From: Streptomyces tagetis
GTDB lineage: Bacteria; Actinomycetota; Actinomycetes; Streptomycetales; Streptomycetaceae
NCBI RefSeq assembly: GCF_018069565.1
Contig: NZ_JAGPNL010000001.1
Location: 1,302,001-1,366,000, forward strand
Direction of reading: 5' to 3'
DNA: 64,000 nt
Below the pieces are notes generated by a model. The model saw nothing but the letters and a program-made list of their open reading frames with translations, was not told where the DNA came from and did not search any database. The position numbers and the translations under genes are program-made. Shown here piece after piece: positions 8,877 to 16,749 of this stretch. Position 1 is the stretch's first letter. The number at the start of each line of letters is the position of its first letter.

Positions 8877-10475
8877 TCACGCCGACGCGGGATGCCGGCC
8901 GGGGTCGTCCATGCCGAAGACGAGGGACTTGATCGTGACCGGCACCGTGCGGGAGGGGAAGCGGACCCGCCCGATGTCGACGTAGTCGAAGTCCCGCAGG
9001 CTCAGCCCGTCGATGACGAGGAGATCCGCGGTGACGTCCAGCTCCTCGCGCAGCAGCCGGCCGAGCGTGAGGGCCACGTCCCCGTCGAGCACCACGTACA
9101 ACGGCCGTCCCCGCGCGAACCGTTCGGCGAGCGCGTCCCGGACGCCACGGGCGAAGGGCAGCAGCCGGGCGTGGCTCGGCGGCCCGCTCCACGTCAGGGC
9201 CAGGGCGATGTCGGCGCCCGTCTGTGCCACGTCGAGGGCGACGAGTCGCTGCCGGATCGCGGCTTCGATCATCGCCGGGTCGACGCTCTCCCCGAGGTCG
9301 TACACCGGCCTGAGCACCTGGAGGTTGCGGCGTGGCAGCAGCGCGTCGGGATCGGAGACGAACCCGGTGTTGCCGCTGAGCTGGACGCTGTACTCCGAGG
9401 CGCCGAGGGCCGTGGCGCGGATGCACTCGCCCGGCGGCAGCAGCGGATACGGCAGCGCGCCGTCGTCCACCCGCCGCCGCACCGCGCGGCCCAGCCGCCG
9501 GCCGAGGTCGCCGAAGTCCGTGTCCTCCCGGCCGTACACGTACTCCGCGACCCCGCCGGAGAACATCACCCCGTCGACCGGGGCGAGTTCCGGCAGCGGA
9601 TCGGTGAGGAAGAGCGCCCGGACGTCGTCGGGGAGCGGGTCCGCGGTGACGGCCAGGACCAGCGCGTCGGCCATCGCCCGTGCCACCCGGTCCAGTTCGT
9701 CGTCCCGGACCGTGTCGCCGGTCGCGCGGCCCGGCAGCCCGGCGCGCTCGGCGTGCAGCCGGCCGGCCGGATCGAGCCGCACGAGGCGTCCCCCGGCGTC
9801 GACCACCTGGAGCCGGCCGCCGATGTGCACGGCGGCGGTGGCCACCACGCGGCCCTGCTCCACCACGGCGAGTTTGGTGGTCCCGCCGCCGATGTCGACG
9901 TTGAGGATGCGCCGCCCGGTGTCGTACGACGCCTTCGCCGCGCCCGACCCGTAGGCGGCGAGCATGGCCTCCATGTGGTGGCCCGCGCTCGCGTTGACCA
10001 GCTCGCCCCCGCGCTCGGCGAGGACGCGGGCGATCGCCCGCGCGTTGCGGCGGCGCAGCGCCTCCCCGGTGAGGATCACGACGCCGGTGTCCACGGCGGC
10101 CGGATCGGCGCCCGCCTCCTCGTACGCCGCGTCGATGATCGCGCCCAGCGCCTCCGCGTCGATGTGCTCGTCGCTCGCGTAGGGCGTCAGTTCCACCGGG
10201 GAGCGGTGCAGGGTCTCCCGCCGCACCACGAGGTACCGGCTCGTGAGGTCCTCCCCGATGCGCCGCAGAAGCAGGCGGGAGAAGACCACCTGTGTTCCGG
10301 AGGAGCCGATGTCGATGCCGACGCTGTGCAGGGTGACGTTGTCCTGCTGCCAGATCGGGTTGTCCTGGAGCGTTCCCGCCGGGTCGTGGTCGTGATCGTG
10401 GTCGTGGTCGGGGAGGTACGCCGAATGAACCGTGCGCACTCCGTCGTCGTGATCGTGTTCTTCGGCGTGTCGCAC
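8877..10475 (-). CDS. EutA-like reactivating factor with His/Asp-rich N-terminus
   Basis: A 532-residue actin/Hsp70-fold protein that follows EutA through its length: GIDIGSSGTQ at about 53-62, a second phosphate motif (NVDIGGGTTK), a conserved GGRL segment, and a C-terminal YVDIG...VPVTIKSL ending as in enterobacterial EutA. EutA exchanges damaged cobalamin from ethanolamine ammonia-lyase using ATP. Neither EutB, EutC nor any cobalamin enzyme is in this window. An extra N-terminal segment of about 45 residues contains repeated His-Asp pairs (about residues 23-31) and may bind metal. The start is GTG 10475, with AAGGAG upstream. It lies 35 bases after the bicupin gene and is probably co-transcribed with it. 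Confidence 0.85.
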   Translation of the reverse strand: MRHAEEHDHDDGVRTVHSAYLPDHDHDHDHDPAGTLQDNPIWQQDNVTLHSVGIDIGSSGTQVVFSRLLLRRIGEDLTSRYLVVRRETLHRSPVELTPYASDEHIDAEALGAIIDAAYEEAGADPAAVDTGVVILTGEALRRRNARAIARVLAERGGELVNASAGHHMEAMLAAYGSGAAKASYDTGRRILNVDIGGGTTKLAVVEQGRVVATAAVHIGGRLQVVDAGGRLVRLDPAGRLHAERAGLPGRATGDTVRDDELDRVARAMADALVLAVTADPLPDDVRALFLTDPLPELAPVDGVMFSGGVAEYVYGREDTDFGDLGRRLGRAVRRRVDDGALPYPLLPPGECIRATALGASEYSVQLSGNTGFVSDPDALLPRRNLQVLRPVYDLGESVDPAMIEAAIRQRLVALDVAQTGADIALALTWSGPPSHARLLPFARGVRDALAERFARGRPLYVVLDGDVALTLGRLLREELDVTADLLVIDGLSLRDFDYVDIGRVRFPSRTVPVTIKSLVFGMDDPGRHPASA

Positions 10476-10510
10476 GGTTCCCCGCTCCTTGCAGACGTCG
10501 ATGTGCGGTG

Positions 10511-11641
10511 TCAGGCGGTGGAGTGCTCCGGCTTCGGCGGGAGCGTGGCCAGCTCCGCCTCGTAGACGGCGTCCATCTCGGGCTCCATGCCGTGCTTGGC
10601 CAGGGCCTCGCGGAACGTCTCGCGCACGTACGCGGACTCGTCGGCGTAGTCGATCTGGTCGCCGCCGACGCGCCGGCTGATCCATGCCTTGGGCACGCCC
10701 TGCGCGTTGCGCACGGAGACCACCTCGTGCTTGAAGGCGAGGTAACGGCCGGGCTCGGTACCGGTGTTGAAGTGCTGGTGGAACCACATGTTGGGCGGGA
10801 CGATTAGCGTGCCCGGCCCCCACTCGTAGCGGCGGGGCTCCTCGCCCTCCGGCCACATCAGGCTGTAGCCCTCGCCGGAGAGGATGATGACGTGGGCGCC
10901 GGGGCCGTGCCGGTGCCCCTTCTTGTAGGTGGCCGTGGGGAATTGGGAGATGTGGCTGTTCATCGACCCCTTGGCCATGGCGAAGCGGATGTGCCCGCCG
11001 CCCGCGCCCCGCTCCTTCGCCTCGATCAGCGGCAGGTTGACGGCGTCCGCGACGAAGTTGGTGTCGAGGAGCAGGCCCTTCTGCTCGCCCCGGGGGGAGA
11101 AGTAGTCGGGCTCGCCGTTGAAGCGGTCCGGGAAGTCCCTCGGGGTGTCGAAGACGAACTCCGGGTCGTCGTAGAGGTTGAGGACGGGAGGCATGTTCGT
11201 CGAGGAGACGAAGCGGGCCGCCTTGCGTCCGGAGCCGTTGAAGTGCTGGTGCCGGGCGTTGAGCGGGATGGCGAACATCGAGCCGGCCTGCCACTCGAAC
11301 GTGACCTCGGCCCCCGAGTCGTTCCAGACCTTCGTCGACCCCTGGCCTTCGAGGATGAGGATCATCTCCTCGAAGAGCTGGCGCTGCGGCGCGAGGGCGC
11401 CGCCCGCCGGTATCTCGCAGACGTAGCAGTCGTTGGAGGTGCGGGTGGCCTCGTGGTTGATGAAGACGCCCCGGCCGCCGCGCCGTTCCCACGGCTTCAG
11501 CTCGACGGTGCGCAGATCGGGAACGTAGTGGGCCGCGATGATGTCCAGCCCCTCGGCGGCGACCCACCGGGTGTAGGGAGAGTCCTTCTCCGTGGCGAAC
11601 TTCGCCGCCAGGGAGTCGTTGACGAGTGCATCCTTGGCCAT
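10511..11641 (-). CDS. Bicupin protein with a single intact metal site
   Basis: A 376-residue bicupin protein of the gentisate 1,2-dioxygenase-like group. The C-terminal cupin has HRH at about 243-245, His250 and HQH at 288-290, a complete metal site. In the N-terminal cupin the position expected for HxH reads APQRQLF, so that site is probably lost. I place the start at ATG 11641, behind AGGAAGGG; the frame runs to 11728 but overlaps the predicted operator. It is the first gene of a two-gene operon with the EutA-like gene. A ring-cleaving dioxygenase role is plausible but not proved; a sugar or acid isomerase role cannot be excluded. Confidence 0.75.
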   Translation of the reverse strand: MAKDALVNDSLAAKFATEKDSPYTRWVAAEGLDIIAAHYVPDLRTVELKPWERRGGRGVFINHEATRTSNDCYVCEIPAGGALAPQRQLFEEMILILEGQGSTKVWNDSGAEVTFEWQAGSMFAIPLNARHQHFNGSGRKAARFVSSTNMPPVLNLYDDPEFVFDTPRDFPDRFNGEPDYFSPRGEQKGLLLDTNFVADAVNLPLIEAKERGAGGGHIRFAMAKGSMNSHISQFPTATYKKGHRHGPGAHVIILSGEGYSLMWPEGEEPRRYEWGPGTLIVPPNMWFHQHFNTGTEPGRYLAFKHEVVSVRNAQGVPKAWISRRVGGDQIDYADESAYVRETFREALAKHGMEPEMDAVYEAELATLPPKPEHSTA

Positions 11642-11706
11642 AGGGCGGCCCTTCCTGGTCGGCTGATGCGACATGACGTGCACTGACAGGGCGTGGGGGG
11701 TTGTGG

Positions 11707-11720
11707 ATTGGTAGAACCAT
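11707..11720. promoter_or_regulatory. Palindromic operator, site 2 of the predicted regulon
   Basis: ATTGGT-AGA-ACCAT (TGGT-N3-ACCA core) lies 66 bases upstream of the second bicupin gene. It is followed by AAGTCCA, a string also found after site 4 near 18260, so the resemblance extends beyond the core. Confidence 0.5.
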
Positions 11721-11740
11721 AAGTCCACTGTGAGAGGGCG

Positions 11741-12505
11741 TCAACGACTCGTACGCGATGATCGGAATCCCTCGGCGGCCACCTCCGCGGCTGCCGCGGA
11801 GGCCGCCCGCGGGTCCAGGTAGCCGCCTCCGCGCACCAGTGGCACCAGGTCCTCGCCGAGGTCGTACCGCAGGGGCATGGCCGTGGGGATGTTCAGGGCG
11901 GGCACCTCCTCGCGGCCGAGCCGGTCCAGATGGGCGACGAGGGCACGCAGTGAATTGCTGTGCGCGACGACCAGCGTGGTGCGGCCCGCGCGCAGGTCCG
12001 GCACCACGGCGTCGTTCCAGTACGGCAGCAGCCGGGCGGTGACGTCGGCGAGGGACTCGGTGCGCGGCAGGAGGTCGCGGGGCACCCCCGCGTACCGCGG
12101 GTCGTCCGACACGTCCCCCGGGGCGCCCTCGGCGACGGGCGGCGGGGCCGCGTCGTGGGAACGGCGCCAGAGCAGGAAGCGCTCCTCACCGAACTCCTCG
12201 CGGACCTCGCTCTTCTCCCGGCCCTGCAAGACCCCGTAGTGGCGTTCGTTGAGCCGCCAGTGGGCGTGGACCGGCACCCCGCGGCAGCCGGCGCCCCGCA
12301 CGGCCAGGGTGGCGGTGTCGAGTGCCCGGGTCAGGACCGAGCTGTGCACCGCCTCGGGGACCAGGCGCGCGGCGCGCAGCAGTTCGCCGCACTCTTCGGC
12401 CTGGCGGGCGCCGCGCGGTGACAGGCCGACGTCGGCCCAGCCGGTGAACAGGTTCCTGGCGTTCCATGTGCTCTCGCCGTGGCGGAGCAGGATCAGCGTC
12501 CTCAT
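11741..12505 (-). CDS. 2,3-bisphosphoglycerate-dependent phosphoglycerate mutase family
   Basis: A 254-residue protein with the histidine-phosphatase signature RHGESTWN at 8-15 and a GpmA-like body: LNERHYG, then a PRTESLADV segment and VVAHSNSLRALV with the second catalytic His. This is the GpmA layout, not the shorter phosphatase-only branch, so glycolytic mutase activity is likely. The ATG at 12505 is the conserved family start, although the ribosome site is weak. It stands alone between two catabolic operons and shares the operator at 12557 with the divergent ferredoxin gene. It may be a dedicated copy that channels C3 products. Confidence 0.85.
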   Translation of the reverse strand: MRTLILLRHGESTWNARNLFTGWADVGLSPRGARQAEECGELLRAARLVPEAVHSSVLTRALDTATLAVRGAGCRGVPVHAHWRLNERHYGVLQGREKSEVREEFGEERFLLWRRSHDAAPPPVAEGAPGDVSDDPRYAGVPRDLLPRTESLADVTARLLPYWNDAVVPDLRAGRTTLVVAHSNSLRALVAHLDRLGREEVPALNIPTAMPLRYDLGEDLVPLVRGGGYLDPRAASAAAAEVAAEGFRSSRTSR

Positions 12506-12556
12506 GCCGCCGATTGTGATCGCGCGTCCCCTCTCTTGTTCAGGCTTTCCTCCTTC

Positions 12557-12575
12557 TGGTCTAATGGACAGACCA
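12557..12575. promoter_or_regulatory. Palindromic operator, site 3 of the predicted regulon
   Basis: TGGTCT-N7-AGACCA is an inverted repeat in the 143-base divergent promoter between the phosphoglycerate mutase and ferredoxin genes. A shorter overlapping version is TGGACAGACCA (12565-12575). The half-sites match the other predicted sites, but the spacing is wider. Confidence 0.5.
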
Positions 12576-12648
12576 CCAAGCGGGGGTGTGGCCCCAGCGG
12601 CCTGCCCGCTCGCAGTGGACACCGCCCATCGTGAGAGGAACAGGGACC

Positions 12649-12972
12649 TTGCCCAAGGTGATCTTCGTCGGCAGTGACGGTCCCGAGTACACCGTCGACG
12701 CGACGGTCGGGGACTCGGTCATGGCGGCAGCGGTGAAGAACGGCGTTCCCGGGATCGTCGCCGAATGCGGCGGCAACCAGTCCTGCGCCACCTGCCACGT
12801 GTGGGTGCGCGAGGAGTTCGCGCCGCTGACCGGAGCCCCCGGCGACATGGAGGACGACCTGCTCGACCTGGCCGTGGCCGAACGCCGGGACACCAGCCGC
12901 CTGTCGTGCCAGATCCGCCTCACCCGCGAACTCGACGGGCTCACCGTCGACATCCCGCCGGACCAGCCCTGA
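12649..12972 (+). CDS. [2Fe-2S] ferredoxin, adrenodoxin/putidaredoxin type
   Basis: A 107-residue electron carrier. The cysteine pattern C-x5-C-x2-C (CGGNQSCATC, residues about 38-47) and a distal Cys in RLSCQ are those of the vertebrate-type [2Fe-2S] ferredoxins. I place the start at TTG 12649 (PKVIFVGSDG follows), 9 bases after GAGAGGAA; the upstream in-frame codons are not ferredoxin-like. It is the first gene of the Rieske oxygenase operon. It should pass electrons from the FAD reductase encoded at 22216-23484 to the oxygenase. Confidence 0.92.
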   Translation: MPKVIFVGSDGPEYTVDATVGDSVMAAAVKNGVPGIVAECGGNQSCATCHVWVREEFAPLTGAPGDMEDDLLDLAVAERRDTSRLSCQIRLTRELDGLTVDIPPDQP

Positions 12973-13056
12973 CGTCCGGACGCCCGACGCGCCGTCCGGC
13001 ACCGAGCGCAGCACCGACGTCCACGACCCGCCGGCGGGTCAGTACCTGAAAGGGAT

Positions 13057-14349
13057 ATGGCCGTGCTCAGAAAAGACATCAACGAGCTGCTCACCCAGAC
13101 CGGACCGGGGACGCCCATGGGCGAACTCTTCCGCCAGTACTGGATTCCCGCACTGCTCGCGGAGGAACTCCCGGAGGACGACTGCCCCCCGGTACGCGTC
13201 AAGCTGCTGTCCGAGCGCATGGTCGCCTTCCGCGACAGCGAGGGACGCTACGGCCTCGTCGACGAGTTCTGCGCGCACCGCGGCGCCTCCCTGTGGTTCG
13301 GCCGCAACGAGGGGTCCGGTCTGCGCTGCCCGTACCACGGCTGGAAGTACGACGTCACCGGCCAGTGCGTCGAGGTCCCCTCCGAGGCCGACAACAGCAG
13401 CTTCTGCCGGAACGTCCAGCTCACGGCGTACCCCCTGGTGAAGATAGGGGACGTGCTGTGGACGCACATGGGCGACGCGGCCACCCGGCCCCCGCTCCCC
13501 GACTTCGAGTGGGTCCACGTCCCGGCCGAGCAGACGTACACCTCCAAGCGCTGGCAGCAGTGCAACTGGCTCCAGGCGTTCGAGGGCGGCATCGACTCCA
13601 GCCACGTCACCTTCCTGCACTCCGGCGGCCTGAAGACCGACCCCCTCTTCAAGGGCGCCAAGGGCAACGAGTACAACCTGAACGACACCAAGCCCTTCTT
13701 CGAGGTCGCCGACAGCGAGGGCGGACTCTTCGTCGGCGCCCGCCGCAACGCCGAGGAGGGGCGGTACTACTGGCGGATCACGCCCTGGGTCATGCCGTCC
13801 TTCACGATGGTCCCGCCGCGCGGCGACCACCCGGTGCACGGCCACTTCTGGGTGCCCATCGACGACGAGAACTGCTGGACCTACTCCTTCGACTACCACC
13901 CCGTGCGCCCCCTCACCGAGACCGAGCGGCAGGCCATGATCGACGGCCACGGCGTCCACAGCAAGAACATCCCCGGCACCTACCGGCCCATGGCCAACAT
14001 GGACAACGACTACCTGATCGACCGCGAGGCGCAGAAGCGCGGCGAGACCTACTCCGGCGTCGCGGGCATCGCCATGCAGGACGCCTCCCTCCAGGAGAGC
14101 ATGGGCCCCATCGTCGACCGCTCCAAGGAACGGCTGGTCCCCGCCGACAGCGGGATCATCAAGGCCCGTCAGAAGCTGCGCAAGGCCGTCATCGCCCTGC
14201 GGGACCAGGGGGTCACCCCGCCCGGAGTGGACCCGGAGCACCACCGGGTGCGGTCCGCGGCGGTGGTGCTGCCGCAGGCCGAGTCCTTCCTCGACTCCTG
14301 CCGCGACGCGGTCAAGGTGAACCCCGGCGTCGCACAGACCTCGGTCTGA
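13057..14349 (+). CDS. Rieske non-haem iron oxygenase, phthalate 4,5-dioxygenase-like
   Basis: A 430-residue oxygenase alpha subunit. The Rieske cluster ligands are C72-x-H74 and C91-x2-H94. The mononuclear iron ligands lie in GGIDSSHVTFLH (His183 and His188). Length and motifs fit the phthalate-dioxygenase class, whose members hydroxylate phthalates or O-demethylate aryl ethers and work as alpha-only oligomers; no beta subunit gene is present. GAAAGG lies upstream of ATG 13057. The gene follows the ferredoxin and overlaps nothing; the next start is 1 base after its stop. The substrate is inferred to be an aromatic acid. Confidence 0.92.
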   Translation: MAVLRKDINELLTQTGPGTPMGELFRQYWIPALLAEELPEDDCPPVRVKLLSERMVAFRDSEGRYGLVDEFCAHRGASLWFGRNEGSGLRCPYHGWKYDVTGQCVEVPSEADNSSFCRNVQLTAYPLVKIGDVLWTHMGDAATRPPLPDFEWVHVPAEQTYTSKRWQQCNWLQAFEGGIDSSHVTFLHSGGLKTDPLFKGAKGNEYNLNDTKPFFEVADSEGGLFVGARRNAEEGRYYWRITPWVMPSFTMVPPRGDHPVHGHFWVPIDDENCWTYSFDYHPVRPLTETERQAMIDGHGVHSKNIPGTYRPMANMDNDYLIDREAQKRGETYSGVAGIAMQDASLQESMGPIVDRSKERLVPADSGIIKARQKLRKAVIALRDQGVTPPGVDPEHHRVRSAAVVLPQAESFLDSCRDAVKVNPGVAQTSV

Positions 14350-14350
14350 C

Positions 14351-14842
14351 ATGACGACGGCAGGGATGTACCTGAGCGAGAGCGCCCGAGCCGCCTCGGC
14401 GAGCGAGTCCCGGTTCCGGATCGACGTCCCCATCGCCCCGGCACGGGCCGCCCGGGTCGTCGCGCTGGACGAACGGGCGGTGGGGGTGGCCCGCCGCCTC
14501 GCCGGACGGCCCTGGGCCCACGCCCGCTTCTACACCCCCGGCGAGATCCGGGAGGGCGAGGGCCTGCTGCACGAGCTGGACGGGGCGACCCTCCCGCTCG
14601 ACGAGGTCCTCACCGGCACCGACGTGGTCGTCGTCCTCGCCACCGAGGACGGCGGCCGGGCCGCCGCGGCCGAGATCGGCAGGATCTGCCGCCGGCGCGG
14701 CATCACCACGGCGGGCGTGATCCTGGGCGACGGCTACGAGGCCGACGACGCCACCGCCGCCCTGCGGCCCTACGCCCGCGTACTGCTCCTCTCCGCCGAC
14801 GAGGGCGACGCCTTCGAACTGCTCACGGCCCTCAGGGTCTAG
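14351..14842 (+). CDS. Small Rossmann-like protein of unknown function
   Basis: A 163-residue protein starting 1 base after the Rieske gene stop. I do not recognise the family with confidence. It alternates hydrophobic strands and helices: VVALDERAVGVARRL, TDVVVVLATEDGG, GITTAGVILGDG, RVLLLSADEGDAFELL. The segment from TDVVVVLA onward resembles the nucleotide-binding half of FtsZ/tubulin-like proteins, but a full glycine-rich tubulin signature is absent. It lies directly before the PanB-like gene, so it may be a partner or regulatory subunit of that enzyme. Confidence 0.7.
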   Translation: MTTAGMYLSESARAASASESRFRIDVPIAPARAARVVALDERAVGVARRLAGRPWAHARFYTPGEIREGEGLLHELDGATLPLDEVLTGTDVVVVLATEDGGRAAAAEIGRICRRRGITTAGVILGDGYEADDATAALRPYARVLLLSADEGDAFELLTALRV

Positions 14843-14851
14843 GAGGACCGC

Positions 14852-15685
14852 ATGATGGAGAAGGTCACCCCGCGCACACTGCGGCGCATGAAGGACGAGG
14901 GTCAAAAGATCGTCGGTGTCGTGGCCTGGGACCACCAGATCGCGCGCGTCGTCGACCGCGCCGGCGTCGAACTGGTCTCCGTCGGCGACACCGTCGGCGT
15001 CAACCTGTGGGGCCAGAACAACCCCTTCGAAGTGACGATGGACCAGATGATCACCGTCACCCGGGCAGTACGCCGGGGCGTGCGACGGGCCCTGGTGAGC
15101 GCCGACTTCCCCTACGGCCCGGTGCAGGAGGGCACGGACAGCGCGGTCCGGGCGGCCATCCGGTTCGTCAAGGAGGCCGGGGTCGACATGGTCAAGGTGG
15201 ACGCGGCCTCCGACCACCCCGACGCCGTCGCCGCCATCACCCGCGCCGGCATCCCCGTCTTCGCCCAGTTCGGGATCACCCCGCAGACCGCCCTGCGCTA
15301 CGGCGTCGAGTACCGCGCGGTCCCCTCCGGCGCCGACCAGGTGCCCGTGGAGATGAAGGACGCCCTGGTTGCCGAGGCCAGAATGCTGGAGGAGGCCGGG
15401 GCCGCCCTGCTGAACTTCACCAACTCCGGGCCCGTGGTGGGGGCCGCCGTGGCCGAGGCCGTCTCCGTCCCCGTGGTCGGCGGATTCGGCGGCGGCCCCT
15501 GGCTCGACGGCCGAATGCGCATGGCCCACGCCGCCATCGGCTACGCCGCCTCGTCCCTGGACGATCCGCCAGACACCTACGCCAACGTCGCCCGGATCAC
15601 GCTCGACGCGATCACCGCCTACGCCGCCGACGTGCGCGCGGCCCGCCAGATCGCCGGCGGTGTGCCCGTCCCGCCGACGACCTGA
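14852..15685 (+). CDS. PanB-family protein with altered active site
   Basis: A 277-residue TIM-barrel protein collinear with ketopantoate hydroxymethyltransferase: LVSVGDTVGVNLWG matches LVGDSLGMTVQG (metal Asp kept, Asp46), SADFPYG matches ADLPFM (second Asp kept), and ITPQT matches LTPQS. The third metal ligand Glu is replaced by Asp (VKVDAA). The conserved His of GHLG is Gln (AQFG). The catalytic base Glu181 of E. coli PanB (LLVLECVP) aligns with Thr in LLNFTNSG. It is therefore unlikely to make ketopantoate. A retro-aldol or lyase reaction in the catabolic pathway is a reasonable guess. AGGAGG lies just upstream of ATG 14852. Confidence 0.85.
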   Translation: MMEKVTPRTLRRMKDEGQKIVGVVAWDHQIARVVDRAGVELVSVGDTVGVNLWGQNNPFEVTMDQMITVTRAVRRGVRRALVSADFPYGPVQEGTDSAVRAAIRFVKEAGVDMVKVDAASDHPDAVAAITRAGIPVFAQFGITPQTALRYGVEYRAVPSGADQVPVEMKDALVAEARMLEEAGAALLNFTNSGPVVGAAVAEAVSVPVVGGFGGGPWLDGRMRMAHAAIGYAASSLDDPPDTYANVARITLDAITAYAADVRAARQIAGGVPVPPTT

Positions 15686-15737
15686 CCGCCGGCCGGCGCG
15701 AGAGCCGGCCGACTTGACGCGAGAGGAGCCAACGACC

Positions 15738-16604
15738 GTGCCCAGCGCCGACATCGACGGAATCACGACCCACTACGAGGTGACCGGCTCGGGACCGCCC
15801 CTGCTGATGTTCTCCCCCGGAGGCTTCGACTCCAGCCTGGAGAGCTGGCGGACGGTGGGCGTCTACCGGCGCCTGGACCTGCTGGAGCGCCTCGGCCGGG
15901 AGTACACCTGCGTCGCCTTCGACCGGCGCGAGTCCGGCCGGTCGGGAGGACGGCTGGAGCGGATCTCCTGGGGCGACTACGTGCGCCAGGCGGTCGGCCT
16001 CCTCGACCACCTGGGCATCGAGCGGGCGCACCTGATGGGAGGGTGCGTCGGCTGCTCCGCGGTCGCGGCGCTCGCGGTCGAACGCCCGGAGCGGGTGCTG
16101 AGCATGGTGCTGTACTCGCCCGCGGGCGGGGTGAAGTACCGGATGAAGCAGGAGGACCGCTTCCGGCGCCACGTGGCCTACGCCGAGGAACACGGCCTGG
16201 AGCGGGTGGTCTCCCTCGCGCGCGGCACGGAGGCGGGCTTCACCCAGGACGCCCGGGTCGGCCCCTGGGCCCGGGTGATCCGCGGCGACGCCGCGTTCGC
16301 CGACGCCTACGCCCGGACCGACCCCGGCCGCTACCGGGTGACGGTGACCGGCATGGCGAGGCTGCTCTTCGACCGGGACACCGTGCCGGGCCCCGAACCG
16401 GAGGACCTGCTGCGCCTGGACGTACCGGCGCTGATCGTCCCCGGGCAGGACACCTCGCACGCGCCGTCGGCCGCCCGGTACCTCCAGGAGTGCCTGCCCG
16501 ACACCGAGTACTGGGACGTGCCGGTCGCCGGGCAGACGGAGGAGACCGCGCCGGCCCGCATCCTGGAGTTCCTGGCGGGGACGGCGAAGCGGAGGCGGAA
16601 GTAG
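15738..16604 (+). CDS. Alpha/beta hydrolase with Cys at the nucleophile position
   Basis: A 288-residue alpha/beta-hydrolase fold protein and last gene of the Rieske operon. The nucleophile elbow reads GGCVGCS (about 101-107), so Cys103 replaces Ser. The acid Asp follows a strand in VPGQDTSHAP. Where the catalytic His is expected (usually GH before the last helix) the sequence reads VAGQTEE, so His is Gln. The start is GTG 15738, with GAGAGGAG upstream. A Cys nucleophile occurs in dienelactone hydrolase, but loss of His is unusual; it may be a C-C hydrolase variant, a lyase or inactive. The last codons lie in a 15-bp tandem repeat. Confidence 0.85.
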   Translation: MPSADIDGITTHYEVTGSGPPLLMFSPGGFDSSLESWRTVGVYRRLDLLERLGREYTCVAFDRRESGRSGGRLERISWGDYVRQAVGLLDHLGIERAHLMGGCVGCSAVAALAVERPERVLSMVLYSPAGGVKYRMKQEDRFRRHVAYAEEHGLERVVSLARGTEAGFTQDARVGPWARVIRGDAAFADAYARTDPGRYRVTVTGMARLLFDRDTVPGPEPEDLLRLDVPALIVPGQDTSHAPSAARYLQECLPDTEYWDVPVAGQTEETAPARILEFLAGTAKRRRK

Positions 16605-16649
16605 CGGAGGCGGAAGTAGGGGAGACGGAAGTAGGGGAGACGGAAGTAG
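16590..16649. repeat. 15-bp tandem repeat, four units, spanning a stop codon
   Basis: Two copies of CGGAGGCGGAAGTAG (16590-16619) are followed by two of GGGAGACGGAAGTAG (16620-16649). The first unit encodes the last residues and stop of the alpha/beta hydrolase, so each copy repeats an in-frame TAG. It lies immediately before a strong terminator hairpin. Confidence 0.9.
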
Positions 16650-16652
16650 GGC

Positions 16653-16690
16653 AGGGGCCCGGCCGCGCGGGGAGTCGCGGCCGGGCCCCT
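16653..16690. terminator. Strong intrinsic terminator
   Basis: A perfect 15-bp inverted repeat (16653-16667 with 16676-16690) with an 8-base loop. It separates the plus-strand Rieske operon from the convergent RpiB-like gene. Confidence 0.9.
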
Positions 16691-16749
16691 GGCTCGGTTG
16701 CGGCCCGGTGCCCCGGGCCGGTGCCCGGCCGGGTCCCTGGTCCAGCGAG

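Noticed and set aside
8877..10475. Ethanolamine utilisation locus.
   Set aside because: No EutBC, microcompartment shell or aldehyde dehydrogenase genes are present in the window.
8877..11744. A 955-residue fusion of EutA-like and bicupin proteins.
   Set aside because: The EutA frame is merely open through the bicupin region. A good ribosome site and GTG start lie at 10475, and the bicupin is encoded in a different frame.
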